This document shows positions 21,540 to 32,990 of a stretch of DNA of 64,000 bases, one piece after another; position 1 is the stretch's first letter; every line of letters begins with the position of its first letter. Source of the stretch: Amborella trichopoda (taxonomy: Eukaryota; Streptophyta; Magnoliopsida; Amborellales; Amborellaceae); contig NW_006494931.1 of assembly GCF_000471905.2 (NCBI RefSeq), positions 7,615,202 to 7,679,201 of the forward strand, read 5' to 3'. A program made the position numbers and the translations under genes. The notes under the pieces were generated by a model, which saw only the letters and a list, made by a program, of their open reading frames with translations, made no database searches and was not told where the DNA came from.

Positions 21540-21750
21540 CAAGTGGACTAATCCGGTTCGCCGGTGAGGTATAAGTGGACCTATCTGGGACGCCGGTAGG
21601 GATTAAGTGGACTCATCCGGTACGCCGGTGAGGTATAAGTGGACCTGCAGGGATTAAGTGGACCTATCTGGGACGCCGATAGGGATTAAGTGGACCCATC
21701 AGGACGATGATGGGGTATATAGGTGACCTACTTGGGACGCCAGTAGGGTA
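21540..21750 (+). repeat. LTR minisatellite of element D, unit about 38 bp
   Basis: Units read AAGTGGACC, then ATCTGGGACGCCGG and TAGGGATT or TGAGGTAT. About five to six units are present. The reverse complement of the same array lies in the element E LTR at about 57850-58065. Confidence 0.75.
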
Positions 21751-22166
21751 TTTTGTGAAATCCTTTGAATCATGTACTGCCGTTAAAAGTGTTATAAGCA
21801 TTTCAATTACTCGGATTATACTTAATTATGCAAATATTGAAAGTGAAACTGTTGATGCATTTCTGTTAATAGATCTCATTTTGGAAAATATTGATATCTT
21901 TCAATCATGATTATTTTTAGGATTATGATGATCACTTACTGAGTAGCCAAACTCATCAAACTATTGTAAACATTTTTTCAGGATAACTACGGATTCATTT
22001 TGAGTGCTAGTCAAGATCAACCTTGGAAGATATTGTTGTTGTGTTAGCGTTCTTTATTTACTATATAAGACCTCGCCACTGTAAATTTGTCCTATCAATA
22101 GATGTATATATGTTTTATCCGTCACATCTCAGGAATAACAGTATTGTAAATTCTTGGGGTGTGACA

Positions 22167-23572
22167 CTAGCACCGACTAGTTTTCTCTCTCCTCTTCTGT
22201 CAGTCGATGAATCCTAGTGCCGACTGGTTCTATATCTCCTCTTCTGCTAGTCGATGAATCCTAGCGTCGATTGGTCTTCTGTCAATCAGTTAGCTCTGAT
22301 TGGTTTTCTCTCTCCTCTTCTGTCAATCGACGAAACCTGGCACCAACTTGTTTTTCTCTCATCTTCTGTCAGTCTGCAAAACTTGGTGCCGACTGGTTTT
22401 CTCTCTCCACTTCTGTCAGTCGGTTTAACCTAACACTGAATGGTTTTTGTCTATTCTTTTGTCAGTCGACGAAGCCTAGCACCGACTAGCTTTCTCTCCT
22501 CTTCTGTCAGTCGGTAAAGCCTAGCACCGACTGGTTTTCTCTGTCCTCTTCTGTCAATCAGTAAAGCCTAACACCGACTTATTTTCTCTCTCCTCTTTTG
22601 TCAGTCGATGAGGCCTAGCACCGACCGAATTTCTCTCTTTTCTTCTGTCACACTTAGTGAAACTTAGTGCTGACTGTGTCTCCTCTTTCTTCTCCTCTGT
22701 ACGACACAGTCGGTGAAACCTAGCACCGACTGCATTTTCTCTCTCCTCCTTCCAACACAATCGACAATTCTTAGCCCCGACTATACCTTCCTTCCCTCTC
22801 TCTCCTTTATCCTCTGGTCTTTCATACTCCTCTTTTCCTTTCTTCTCCCTCCCTTCTTTCTTTCCCTCCTTCTTTTCTTATTCTTTTATCATAGCCTTAA
22901 CTCTGCCACTCCTTCGTTCGACTAAGAGGGATTGAGGTTAGCCTCTCATGGTAGTCCTATCATCTAGCCGTAATGTTGTTGTGCCAGGATTACTTGGCCA
23001 GCTTTTATTTCAGACCGACCATCATGCCTAGCTAGCCGGTATCGGTAATGACGTATAGTAGTAATCCTGTGAGCAAGTCTTAGTAACTGAGCCTGCTTTG
23101 CTACCACGTCAGGACAATTATCCACCAGCTTAGTCACCACCAGGATCCTCTCACTTAGTTGAACTCTTCTCTCCCCCGTCCTTCTTCTCTTCTTATTTTT
23201 GTATGCACATGCTTGTGTACGTTCATCGAAGAGGAAAAGGGTGCGGTTTGGCCCACCTGTCTTATAACCTTTGCCATATATGTGTGTGATTGCAGAAAAA
23301 CAAAAAGAATAACGGCCAAGGGAGGAAATTCGAATCAATTTCATTACTGGAGGGCTTTTTTCGTAATCTAAGAGGGTGCCCACTCGAGTCAGCCTCAGTA
23401 AGTCCCGAACCCACCTTTAAATTCCTCTCTCACCAGTTGGTAACACCTACCCCCGTTCTCGAACGAAGTTCCCAAGAGAGCGATCTCAAAAACGTCTCGA
23501 GTCTTCCCTCGAAACTCGAAACTTACGCCGCCCGATCCCCAGAGGATCTGGAGGACGAGATCGAGGCATCTA
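22167..23572 (+). repeat. 5' LTR of element C, second part (U5)
   Basis: Resumes after element D. It holds a minisatellite (about 22190-22790), a CT-rich stretch, and U5 sequence. Phrases GGAGGGCTT, CTAAGAGGGTGCCCAC and GAGATCGAGGCATCTAA are shared with 49990-50230 (minus) and in part with 12560-12680. It ends just before the primer-site-like motif. A 136-codon frame (23290-23700) is not supported as a gene. Confidence 0.6.
22190..22790 (+). repeat. Minisatellite in LTR, unit about 45-60 bp
   Basis: About eleven degenerate units of TCAGTCGG, CCTAGCACCGACTG and TTTTCTCTCTCCTCTTCTG. The phrase CCTAGCACCG also appears in the minus-strand LTR at about 50625 and 50735, which suggests that this is an LTR-specific repeat amplified in this copy. 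Confidence 0.75.
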
Positions 23573-23578
23573 ACGAGC

Positions 23579-23598
23579 TTGGTGGATTCACTGGGGAC
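23579..23598 (+). promoter_or_regulatory. Primer-binding-site-like motif, element C
   Basis: TTGGTGGATTCACTGGGGAC follows the LTR end GAGGCATCTAA after a few bases. It matches the 48-kb copy at most positions. It is degenerate compared with that copy. Confidence 0.45.
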
Positions 23599-23680
23599 TT
23601 ATTACCCCTTAGTCGGATTGTTCTTGTTTTGTTAGTTTCTTCCTTTATTATCTGCTTTCATTGTCTTTTCAAATTTTGTT

Positions 23681-26600
23681 ATGGCTTGCGGTTTCTGTAA
23701 CACATTTATCCGGATCAGGGATTTTCTTATCCCTGTATTTGAGAATAACCCTAGGAAACAAGTTGCTTCAACTTCATTCCCAACCATCCTTTTGAGCAAA
23801 GACCCCTTGTCTAGCTCCCAGGTCTTAACTTGGACCGGTGTGAGGTGGGACTTAAAAATCCCTCACTCCCCATCTCTTCGCTCTGGTGGAAACTCCACCG
23901 AGGTGCCCTGCATCTGCAGCACTTCTGTTGCCCCACACAGCATGCACCCAGCCATCGGCAAGTCACTTGCTGGTCCTGTTTCTGAGGTATGTCGGAACAT
24001 TGCCCAGTTCCATTCTACAAAAGGCAAACAAGCTGTCGTTGCTTCTGTGGGTCGCCATAGGGCTACCCCCCACATTTTGACACCATTGGTCACGATCCCT
24101 AGAGGCTCATCTCGTCGAGGAAGAAACCCCACGGTCTCCATCCCTCACACACACAACAAGGCTCGCGGGTTACCCACTCGAGCCACACCTCGGGGTAACC
24201 CTTCTGTCACCTCGAGGCCGTGTCCTAAATCGAACCTTCTGAGGCTAGGTCCGGCGCATGACTCATATGCATATCACTGCTCAGGGCAATGCCATTGCCA
24301 CTCCAACCCGAGTACATAGGATAGGACCTTCTCTTCCTCCTACTCTGCACATACAAGCGCACCCTATAAGGGACAATCCTACACCTGTTCTCTTGCAGAC
24401 ACTTGTCAGACCACTTACTCAAGCCCGGGTTGAGCCCCAGGTCACCCGTGACCGTTCTTCAAGGGGTGCACACGTGTTGCCATCACAGATGCCCTCTCGC
24501 CCTCAACTCAGGCCTCCTTATGAGTCAACCCTACTTCGATCCACTCCTTCTTCATCGAGCAGGCACCTTCAGCCTTGGTACTTGAAGGTTTTCCCTAAGA
24601 GTACCATCTTAAACCAGCCCCGTCACTTTGGTTGTGTCTCTCAAGCCCACAAGAGACCTCGGAGTATCTTCCTGATGGAAGATCAAGTCCTTCATCCTTC
24701 TCGGCCCAAGGTAACTCCAGTTCCCGGCCCTCATCCATTGTTGCACCTGATGGAGACAACTTTCTCCTTTGGAAGCAAAGCTGACCAGTCGTGACCTAGA
24801 TCGTAGTTTTGGCGTGAGGTCTATCAAAACCTCAAGGCTAAACATGATAGTGGTCTGCAAATTTTGACTAGGGAGGTGACAAAGGCAGTCAAAACAACCA
24901 ATTATGACGACCCTCTTCACCTGAATCCCTTCTACCCGCTTCAGACAATGAAATCTGAAGAAGAGCTCCATGAACCCTGTGTTGTGGTTACTGTTATAGA
25001 AAAAGACCCAACCGCTCAGCAGCCAAGGTCCCAAGACTATCGAGAACCGATCTAAACACGATCAGCATACAAGAGTCGAGTTTAGTCAGGGCATGTTGGT
25101 CCCCTGCTGACTGACTTATCACGTACGACCCGTCAACCTCATAAGCCCTCTGTTGCCACTAATGTCGACCTCCATAGTGAAACGGTCAATTCCCATCACT
25201 TTGATGGTTCACCTCCACGACAGCCCCCTTCTTCTACCTCATAGGATAATTCTGTCCCTCATCCAGTCTCTCAGACATACATTGACGCTATGGTCACCCA
25301 TAGCTTAAAGAAGAGACAAATCTCGGGGATACTAGGCACAATGCCTTATCAAAGGCCATACCCCTCGTATATTGATCAGGTCATGTTTCCCTCATATTAT
25401 AAGAAATGGAAGTTTCGTTTATTCAATGAAACCACATCCCCACACTATCATATTGCCCACTTCCAAGCAACATGTCGAGAAATAGTGGATGATGGGAGAC
25501 TTCTTCTCCGACATTTTGTTGGTCCCTCGATGGACTCGCATTTCAATGGTATGCCCGACTTCCTCCAAACTCAATGCATACGTGGGAGGAGAATGAAAAA
25601 CTGTTCTATCAACGCTTCTATGAGGGTGAGAGAGAGGCTCAAACTGTCGAATTTCTCACCCTGACTCAAGACCCTGATGAGCCCGTGGATCAGTTCATAT
25701 CAAGATGGAGAAACTTGGCTTCCCGCCATCCTAATCTTATGTCTGAGAAGGAAGCAATCCAAACTTGCATGCGGAACATGCGACCCAAGATCACTTCACA
25801 TGTTGAGGCCTCTAATCCAATCTCCATGTCAAAGCTGATCTCAAACTCAGTCCGCACAGAAAGTCTATCACACCACCATGGTGCCACATGAGAATCATCT
25901 ACAAGTTCAGCAAACAATCGAGGTAGTGGTAACGCTCAGAATAACCCATGGGACAGCCAATAGAAAGTGGTAAATAGTGCAACCGTCATGGTCGTTGATT
26001 CAAAGAAGTCTCCCTCCCAAACTTTAGACCTCTCTAAAGGGGTAAGCACAGTAGAGGTAGCACCCAAGGCAGACAAGTAACAACAGTCGTACAATCGAGT
26101 AGCCCCACCGGCCAACCTTAATCGGGGTGATTATTTCACCAGGCATAGGTACAAGGTCTACCCCTTCAAGAAGGAGTGGGTCCCTACGCTGTTCTGGTTA
26201 TTATTAGAACATAATATGATCCGGCTTTCAGAAACCAAGTTCCCTGAGCAATCTGGCCTTGACACTCAGGCGAATTATTGTGTCTTCCATCAGAGGATCA
26301 ATCATCCCATAGATGACTGATACACGTTGAAGGATATTATCGAGGCCCTGATTCTGAAGGGTCAGATAAAGCTTGAAGACTTAAAGAAGGCCTTCGGAGC
26401 AGCCGAAGCCTCTCATGCTGTAACTACACAAGAGGACGACGAAATGCCTGATATTATTTACGCCTTCTTCATTATAATGCTTCAGGAAGGCATAATAACA
26501 CTGAAGCTAGTAAGACAACCTCGTCTCCTTGCTAGGGGACTGAAGATCGTTGGTGTCCATACCATCAGATAAGAGGCCATTACCTATCAGAATGCACAAG

Positions 26601-26802
26601 TTTCCTTGATATATTGACAAAAGAAATAAGGGAGTGTCAGAAGTTTTACAATCTCCCTGTAAGTGAACCCCAAGTCACTTCTCCATCGAGGCAAGGAGAT
26701 CTCCCAAAGCAGGACCTTCTTATCAATGATTTAGATTCTGTGAAACCCTCGATTCCCCAGCTATGGATAGTCTACCATGGCAGAAGCAAACTCAAGTCTT
26801 GA
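23681..26802 (+). pseudogene. gag: Element C gag with leader ORF (Tat-like), broken
   Basis: Virus-like particle structural gene. A leader part (23681-24794, frames of 212 and 178 codons) is Pro/Ser/Arg-rich and holds one copy of the RGNPxVTS-type unit that is tandemly repeated in the 48-kb relative. The capsid part is 25225-25891: YPSYIDQVMFPSYYKKWKFR, then FQRFYEGEREAQ-like sequence, PVDQFISRWRNLASRHP and EAIQTCMRNMRPKI, the usual Retrotrans_gag order. There is a frameshift near 25560-25575. A Cys/His finger YCVFHQRINHPIDD (last Cys lost, stop follows) lies near 26275. A second (CPYH..GH..C type) near 26555-26610 is split by stops. Element A gag is closely similar. Confidence 0.85.
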
Positions 26803-27905
26803 AGGCAAAAAGCAGTTCGCCAAGCTAGGGCTATTCACTAGCCCAGCAAGATGAATCAAACGTCACCTCATAAAAACAGAAAAAGACGGCCACCAAGGTC
26901 TACTCACCGAAGAAACAAGACCGCTCAACCCACAGTTGAGTAGGAATTTCTCAGGCCCCTTCCTCCACTGCTAACTTTACTTGACTTCAGCCCTGACACG
27001 ATCCTTCTTCCTTCTTCATCATGTCAAAAAGACATCCCCATGCCATCTCCCACTCAGCATACATCCATTGAGAGCGATGACGTTAAAAGCACTCCCTAAC
27101 GGTCTAAGCAAAAGAAAAGCCTAAAAGACCCCTACACCCGTCCAACCCTGGTGATGACGCAAAAAGCTGCCATATCGGTCTGATGAAGGGCATGACCTTA
27201 AAAGTCCCCCACCTTCTCCTTCGTCATATTCTGCTTCTCTTTCTCTCTCTTCTACGTCCCCTGCAGGTACGACCTTGACATGCCCAGACTTCGAGGCTCT
27301 CGACCGAGAATTCGAAGGAATCAATATAAGCAGAATGCAGCGCATCAATTGAGAAAGACCATGGCACAGGCAGCAGGATTCCTAACAATTGTTGATGCCC
27401 TGGCAGTTAAAGCCATGGCAGAGCCACCTTCTTCAAAGAAGTACAAGAAGTCAAAGCCAAAGAACCCCAGTGGCCCCTTGAGCTTGACTTTGAGTAGAGA
27501 TTGAGAGAGTCAAGAGGGCAACATTTCTACACTCAGAAGGCTTGCCACATGATACAAGTCTGTGAAGAACCTGCCGCCTTGGAGCAAACACTCCAGGCAT
27601 CCGTATGAATACCTTGTGATTTGTATGAAGACACTCTTCACATCATCATCGCTGGACCTCAATTTCCCTCTAACTTTCAAGACAAGTTTCTCCAACCTGA
27701 CGTATTTTCCATTTTTGAGGTTGACCTTTCTGTCACTCTGTTCGAGAAAGGTGCAGAAATTATGATCCACTCTGGACATCTATTGGAAGTTGAAAAGTAA
27801 GGATCATGGGTCTCTGCCCTTGAGGTCGATAAAAAAATATCTTAAACGATGATGAAGAGTTGTAAGAGGCTCTAGAAGGATGGGAAGAAGATGGTCAGGC
27901 CACAA
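26803..27905 (+). other. Gag-pol linker of element C, protease not identified
   Basis: Mostly disrupted frames. A 74-codon open frame at 27280-27504 contains an acidic/basic stretch after DFEALDREFEGINISRM, which resembles linker sequence upstream of RT in Tat elements. I could not find an intact aspartic protease triad (D-S/T-G). Not annotated as a gene. Confidence 0.4.
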
Positions 27906-28153
27906 CTGATGAACTCGAGGAAATAAATCTTGCAGATGAAACGGATCCCAGACCCACTTTTATTTCAGCGAATATGTCTCCAGAAGAGAAAGAAGATTTC
28001 ACTACCTTCTTGAAATCAAACCAAGATGTATTTGCATGGCACTACCATGAAATGCATGGTTTAGATCCTTAAGTCATTGCTCACCATCTCGACATTGATC
28101 CAACCGTCAAACCTATCAAACAGAAATGGAGAAGGTTTAGGTTTGACCTCGAG

Positions 28154-28640
28154 ATGCAGATAGACACCGAGGTGACCAAACTCAAACGAGCAGGCTTTAT
28201 TCATGAAGTCAAGTACCCGAAATGGCTAACAAATATTGTTCCAGTAAAGAAGAAGAATGGCCAAATCAGCGTGTGTATTGACTTTCACAATTTGAATACT
28301 GCCTGTCCTAAGGATGACTTGCTGTTGCCATTCACTGAGATGCTCATTGACTCTACAGCTCACTGTCAAATCATTTCCTTCAAGGAGGAATACTCCGAGT
28401 ATAATCAGATAAGAATGGCGCCTGAAGATGAAGAGGCCACTGCATTCTTTACTCCAAAAGGGGTCTTCTGTTACACAATGATGCCTTTTGGATTAAAAAA
28501 TGCTGGTCCCACATACCAGAGTGCAATGATGACCATTTTCAAAGATACGATGCACAAAGAGGAGAGTGTTATGTAGATCACTTGGTGGTAAAATCTGAAG
28601 AAAAGGATGCTCACATGAGAGTCCTTGAAAAGGTGTTCAC
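28154..28640 (+). pseudogene. Reverse transcriptase domain of element C
   Basis: Frame open for 140 codons from 28154: KRAGFIHEVKYPKWLTNIVP, VPVKKKNGQISVCIDFHNLN, YNQIRMAPEDEEATAF and MMPFGLKNAGPTYQ are canonical RT blocks. The catalytic box appears in another frame at about 28565-28580 as YVDH instead of YVDD. The first catalytic Asp in CIDFHNLN is kept. A frameshift near 28555 separates the box from the upstream frame. Confidence 0.9.
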
Positions 28641-28969
28641 GTGGTTGCACCATCAACTAAAAATGAAGCCGCTAAAATGCGCTTTTGGTGTGCGCTCCGA
28701 AAAATTCTTGAGGTTAATCGTTGGACATTGAGGGAGTGAAGTTGAGGCAGTCAATATCAAGGCAATTCAAGAAATGGCATCACCAACTACACTTCGAGAA
28801 CTATGTTCTCTTCTAGGGCAGCTGGCATATATTCGCAGGTTCATCTCAAACCTCTCAGGTAGTTGTAAACCCTTTACACACCTGCTAAAGAAAGATATAC
28901 CATTCATCTGAGATGAAGCATGTCAGGCAGCCCTTGACGACATCAAGCATTATTTACTCAACTTTAGTG

Positions 28970-29335
28970 CTCTCTAAACCAGTATTAGGAAAACCCCTCA
29001 TTCTATAAGTGACTGCTTTGGACGAGTCACTCGGAGCATTGTTGGTACAAAACAATGAAGAGGGAAAAGCGACTGCATTATATTACCTCAGCTGCAGGAT
29101 GCAAGGGGCCGAGAAGAACTATCCCCCTATTGAGAAGATGTGTTTGGCTCTGATCTTCGTAGCACAAAAACTCTGCCATTACTTGCTTGGTCATGAAGTG
29201 AAACTTATATGGAAAGTTGATCCTATAAAGTTTCTCATGACACGCCCATGCTTGTCAGGACACCTTGCTAAGTGGGCATTATTGATGATGGAATTTGACA
29301 TCACATATGTCCCGCAGAGGGCCATCAGGGGCTAG
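28970..29335 (+). pseudogene. RNase H (first) and connection domain of element C
   Basis: From 29009: TALDESLGALLVQNNEEGKA (start of the RNase H fold), GAEKNYPPIEKMCLALIFVAQKL (Glu helix) and the LSGHLAKWALLMMEFDITYV block typical of Ty3/Gypsy RNase H. The upstream connection (28740-28960) keeps ELCSLLGQLAYIRRFI but has stops. Ends at TAG 29333-29335. Confidence 0.85.
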
Positions 29336-29429
29336 GCCTCGGCTGAATTTCTCGCAGCACACCCCGTATTGGCAAAATCTCCTCTATCAAGTGACCTCCC
29401 TGATGAAGAAGTATTTTGTGCTGACCTTG

Positions 29430-29665
29430 CTCTTGTGTGGGAATTGTACTTCGACAGAGCATTCCAATCAGATCGAGGAGGCGCTGGAGTAGTATTCTTG
29501 ACGCCAAGAGTAGGAATATTGCCATTTTTTTTCTCTCTCGTTCAAGCCAGTTCTCATAATGAGGCAGAATACCAGGCCCTTATAATCGGATTGGAGATAC
29601 CCTTCGACCTCGACTTGGGGCAACTCAAGATCTATGACGATTCTGTGTTGGTTATCTGACAGCTC
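29430..29665 (+). pseudogene. Second, archaeal-type RNase H domain of element C
   Basis: WELYFDRAFQSDRGGAGVVF, then SSHNEAEYQALIIGLEIPFD and LKIYDDSVLVI. These correspond to the YFDG, NNxAEYxAL and YGDSxLVI motifs of the extra RNase H carried by Tat-clade elements. The first Asp, the Glu and the second Asp are present. Stops lie upstream at 29333 and downstream at about 29657. Confidence 0.85.
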
Positions 29666-30065
29666 AAAGGAATTTATGATGTGAGAAAAGACACTCTCAA
29701 TCCTTATCACGATACTACAAAATCGTATATGGCTCTGTTTGAGGACATATCCCTGAGTCACTTTCCCAGGTGGCTAAACTCGTAAGCTGACTCACTTGTG
29801 AAACTTGGCGCTACAATTCAGTTGTCCTCATCAGGGCCCACGCTTGTCTGGGTGGCAGAATGGAGACACATTAAACTAAGAACCGAGGTCAATGCGGATG
29901 ACGAGAGAAATATCTTCCCTGAGTGCTCTCCTTATCCATTTGGAGCACTTCTATCAGCCAAAGAAGTAATCAAGACTGAACAAGAAATAGCATAGAGTCA
30001 AGGAGCTAAGGGTCAAAATCAAGAACCAGAATTCTTGGACCCAAATATGTGTAGACATTGAACAG

Positions 30066-31309
30066 GTGGAAGATTGGAGAGAACCCATCATTAGTTTCCT
30101 AAAACATGGCAGGTGCCCGGAAGATCACGCCGAACACAACAGCATACGTCGAATGTCTACCATGTATACCCTCCTTGAAGGTGATGCTCTCTTCAGATGG
30201 TCGTTTGAGGACATTCTTCTTAGATGCTTCACTATCCAAGAAGCAAATAAGGTGTTAGAAGAAGTTCACTCAGGCATTTGTCGACTACACCAGTCCGGTT
30301 CTAAGCTCTATGAACGAATACGTAGGATGGAATACTATTGGCCTTCCATGATCATCGATTTCTTAAGCTATGCTAATGCCAAATACACTTCAGCCTGATT
30401 CACCAGTCTCCAAAGCCTTTACACCATACAGTTGCATCGTGGCCCTTCTCATAATGGGGTGTGGACATTGTAGGGCCCATTGACCCTCCCTCCGCAATGG
30501 GCCATGTTTTTATCTTAGTAGCAACAGATTATTTCTCTAAGTGGGCTGAAGCCGTCCCCCTTAGGTAGGTTCCTGGGACAGCAGTGGCCTACTTTGTTCG
30601 ACATCATATCATGTACCGCTTTGGAGTGCCTGACTGGATTATATCTGACAATGGCCCTCGATTTAGGAGTCTTCATATCGATTGCTTAGTTAACCAGTTC
30701 GGTTTCGAATGGAGGTACTCGACTATGTACCACCCTCTGGCGAATGGATTAGTTGAGGCTTTCTATAAGACTTTGTGCAACATTTTAAGAAAGTCAGTAT
30801 AACAAAAAAGGAATAACTGACATGAGAAGCTTCTTGAAGCTCTATGGGCTTATCGCACTACTATGTGAAATGCTACTGATTCCACTCCTTATTCTTTGGT
30901 TTATGGGGGTGAAGCAATTTTACCTCTTGAAATACAAATCCCTTCACTGCGAATCACTATTCACCAAGGAATAACCGAAGATGAGAGAGTCAAGCTCCGG
31001 TATCAAGAATTGGATACACTCGACGGAAAGAGGTTAGAGGCTTAGCAGAGCCTTAAACTCAATCAAGGGAGAATGAAGAGGGCTTTCGATAAGTCTGTCA
31101 AAGTTTGCTCATTCACCCGCGGTGATCTAGTCTTAGCTGTCAAAAGGCCTATTGTTATGCACGACCGACATAAAGGGAAGTTTGAGCCTAAGTGGGAAGG
31201 TCCCTTTATAGTAAAAAAGGTCTCGCCCAATGGAGCCTATATACTAACACATCTTGAAGGAGGGAAAGCCATGCCCCATATCAATAGACGATACTTAAAG
31301 AAATACTAA
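30066..31309 (+). pseudogene. Integrase domain of element C
   Basis: Zinc-binding region 30066-30398: VLEEVHSGICRLHQSGSKLY and RIRRMEYYWPSMIIDF. The two Cys of the HHCC finger are lost (YANAKYTS). Core: GVDIVGPIDP at about 30455, ATDYFSKWAEAV, then GVPDWIISDNGPRF and PLANGLVEAF, so the D, D and E residues are all visible but split by stops near 30565, 30800 and 30868. C-terminal region: YRTT, TPYSLVYGGEAILP, RGDLVLAVKRP and the GPFIV block. Confidence 0.85.
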
Positions 31310-31720
31310 CCATAATGCGTATTCATAAATAAGAAAAAGAAAAATAAAGGAACTCAACTGGAAAATAGGCAAGATAGTCCAAAAATAATTCTAACTCTTT
31401 TTATTGCAGTAAAAACGAGGTACAAGAAGCACATTACTGGGGAGGTTACAAGTCTCTTACATCTTAGGATAAGAGGATGATTACAAACTAAAACTTGTAC
31501 TTTCGCTCTTGCATCTGAGGCTAAGAGGACGGTTACAGGCCAAAACAAATGTCTGCATCATGAGGAAGAAGCAAACCCACTAAAGAAAGGCCTTCCTCAT
31601 GAAGAAGAAGCGAAACCACTTGGAGAGTTAGCTTTAATTCATTTGACGAGTAAGAGGATGGTTACAGGCCAGTAGACAAAGCGGAGCCACTCCAAGATGT
31701 TAACCTCAGGCCATCCGATG

Positions 31721-31811
31721 TGTATGTCAAACATACAAGCCAGACATCTCATCTGATGTGTATATGAAATATACAACGAAGGAGTCATTCGACGTGTGTA
31801 TCAAACATACA
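31721..31811. repeat. Three spaced 17-base inverted repeats
   Basis: TGTATGTCAAACATACA (31721-31737), TGTATATGAAATATACA (31759-31775) and a TGTGTA...CATACA version (31795-31811) each form a 6-bp stem with a 5-base loop. Spacing is 38 and 36. The middle copy has changes on both arms that keep pairing. Confidence 0.55.
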
Positions 31812-32023
31812 AAGTGGGTGCCCTTCCACAGAACAACATGGACCTCACTATAATTCTGGAGGATTTGGCTTCCAATAGGTACCACAAGCCGAGCCTTATC
31901 ATCATTCACCACTTTTTGCTGGCCCATGAACATTGTCGTACATAGCTCATTGCCGAACATCGCAAGTCCCTGTAACTTACTGTCATAAGTGAGCATCAAT
32001 CTCTGCATCATGATAAGCCACAC
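31727..32023 (-). pseudogene. Antisense ORF remnant in element C
   Basis: A 98-codon frame opposite to pol, downstream of it, and downstream of a minus-strand TATA box. Residues include QKVVNDDKARLVVPIGSQIL and SEVHVVLWKGTHF. I do not recognise a family. Position and strand match the plus-strand coiled-coil ORF of element A, which supports a real antisense gene in the ancestor, but I cannot align the two proteins with confidence. It may be a chance frame. Confidence 0.3.
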
Positions 32024-32861
32024 GTGCTAATGAGCGCCGACTGAAGCCAGCGTCGACTGTGTCCTTCAAAGACCAGCACTGATTGTGCTCCTAACCCTTA
32101 GCATCCGTTTCCTTTCTTGTGGTTCCGCGTTGGTTGTGTCAGCACTCCAAACCATCAGAGCAGGTTGCCTGTACTTCTGTTAGCACGAACCCTGTCGTGA
32201 TTGTTCGTTTCCTAAGACTCCTCGTTTTCAAAGCCTAAGTTCTCGCACATCCTTAATGGTTGCACAATTTTTGGAGGTAATCGTACACCTTCCCTGCGAC
32301 GGTTCACCTCCCACGATGGTTCACCTCCAACAACCATACACCTTCCACGACGGTCCACCTTTTGTGACCGTTTGTCTCCCACCGGAACTTCCCCTACACG
32401 GCTGGAAAACCTACTAAAAACCTTCCCGTTTGTGTTTTTTACCTGGACATCACCAGAACCTCACTGAAAACTCCTGCAAAATTTCCCCCAAGTCCCCAGG
32501 AATCTCTGCAACACTGCTAACTGTGTCGAAAAGTTACCACAATCCCCGGGTAACTTCTTAAAAATCCCTAGAAAACTCTTAAAGATGGAACCTTTTTTGT
32601 TTCCTAGAAAACTCCCCATAGAACTCTCCTTACACTGCAACTTCGCTTAATTCTTAGCAAAGTCTGCACGTCGAAGGTCTTCCCAACAAAACCGTTGCTG
32701 AAACCCCACTGTTGGCCGAGAACCTTCCCTGCAAAACCTTTGCCGGAGTCCCACTGCTTGCCAAAACTTCAACTGACCACCCTCTCCTCACCGTTAAGAA
32801 AATTTTCTCTTAGGTTTTCTTACCCTTGGTGAAAAAGTGAGGGAAAACGGGATTTTACCCC

Positions 32862-32869
32862 ATTATATA
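32862..32869 (-). promoter_or_regulatory. Antisense TATA box, element C
   Basis: On the minus strand CTATATAATGGGG is a good TATA match. It lies in the 3' spacer, opposite to pol, and would direct transcription towards the end of pol. Element A has a TATA box in the same relative place and orientation (4409-4418). Confidence 0.4.
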
Positions 32870-32990
32870 GACCACACTACCCACAAAAGCCCCTCACAAA
32901 TGGGGAATTCCAATCGTGTCAAAGGGAAGCCAAGTGACGATGAGCCGGGTCGGGCTTTGACTCGAGGCCCGAGGTAACTCTCATGGATCC

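Larger units (their letters stand above)
20336..22166 (+). repeat. 3' LTR of element D (1831 bp)
   Basis: Starts TGTAACA after the polypurine tract and ends TGTGACA. It aligns with the element E LTR (57298-59513, opposite strand). Landmarks: (GCCTTT)5 at 20461-20490; an inverted repeat at 20532-20553; a TATA-like TTTAAATAG at 20642-20650; recurrent phrases about GTGACCTCATT at 20830-21000; and a minisatellite at about 21540-21750. No genes. Confidence 0.85.
27906..31309 (+). pseudogene. pol: Element C pol polyprotein (Tat-like Ty3/Gypsy), broken
   Basis: Replication polyprotein with domains in order RT, RNase H, archaeal-type RNase H, integrase. It starts with an acidic lead-in, then SPEEKEDFTTFLKSNQDVFAW and a stop at 28070-28072. 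At least ten further stops or frameshifts follow. The end, GPFIVKKVSPNGAYILTHLE to a TAA at 31307-31309, is the typical integrase C-terminus of the lineage, without a chromodomain. The second RNase H domain after the first is diagnostic of the Tat clade. The element cannot make active enzyme from this copy. Confidence 0.88.
31310..32990. other. Element C 3' spacer with antisense promoter candidate
   Basis: No plus-strand gene. On the minus strand a TATA box lies at 32862-32869 and a 98-codon frame at 31727-32023. Recurrent phrases occur: AAGAGGA.GGTTACA(GG) at about 31466, 31526 and 31652; three small inverted repeats at 31721-31811; and CACCTTCC/GGTTCACCTCC repeats at 32280-32390. Confidence 0.5.

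Noticed and set aside
28154..31309. Endogenous plant pararetrovirus (Caulimoviridae)
   Set aside because: Integrase and LTRs are present and there is no movement protein, so it is an LTR retrotransposon.
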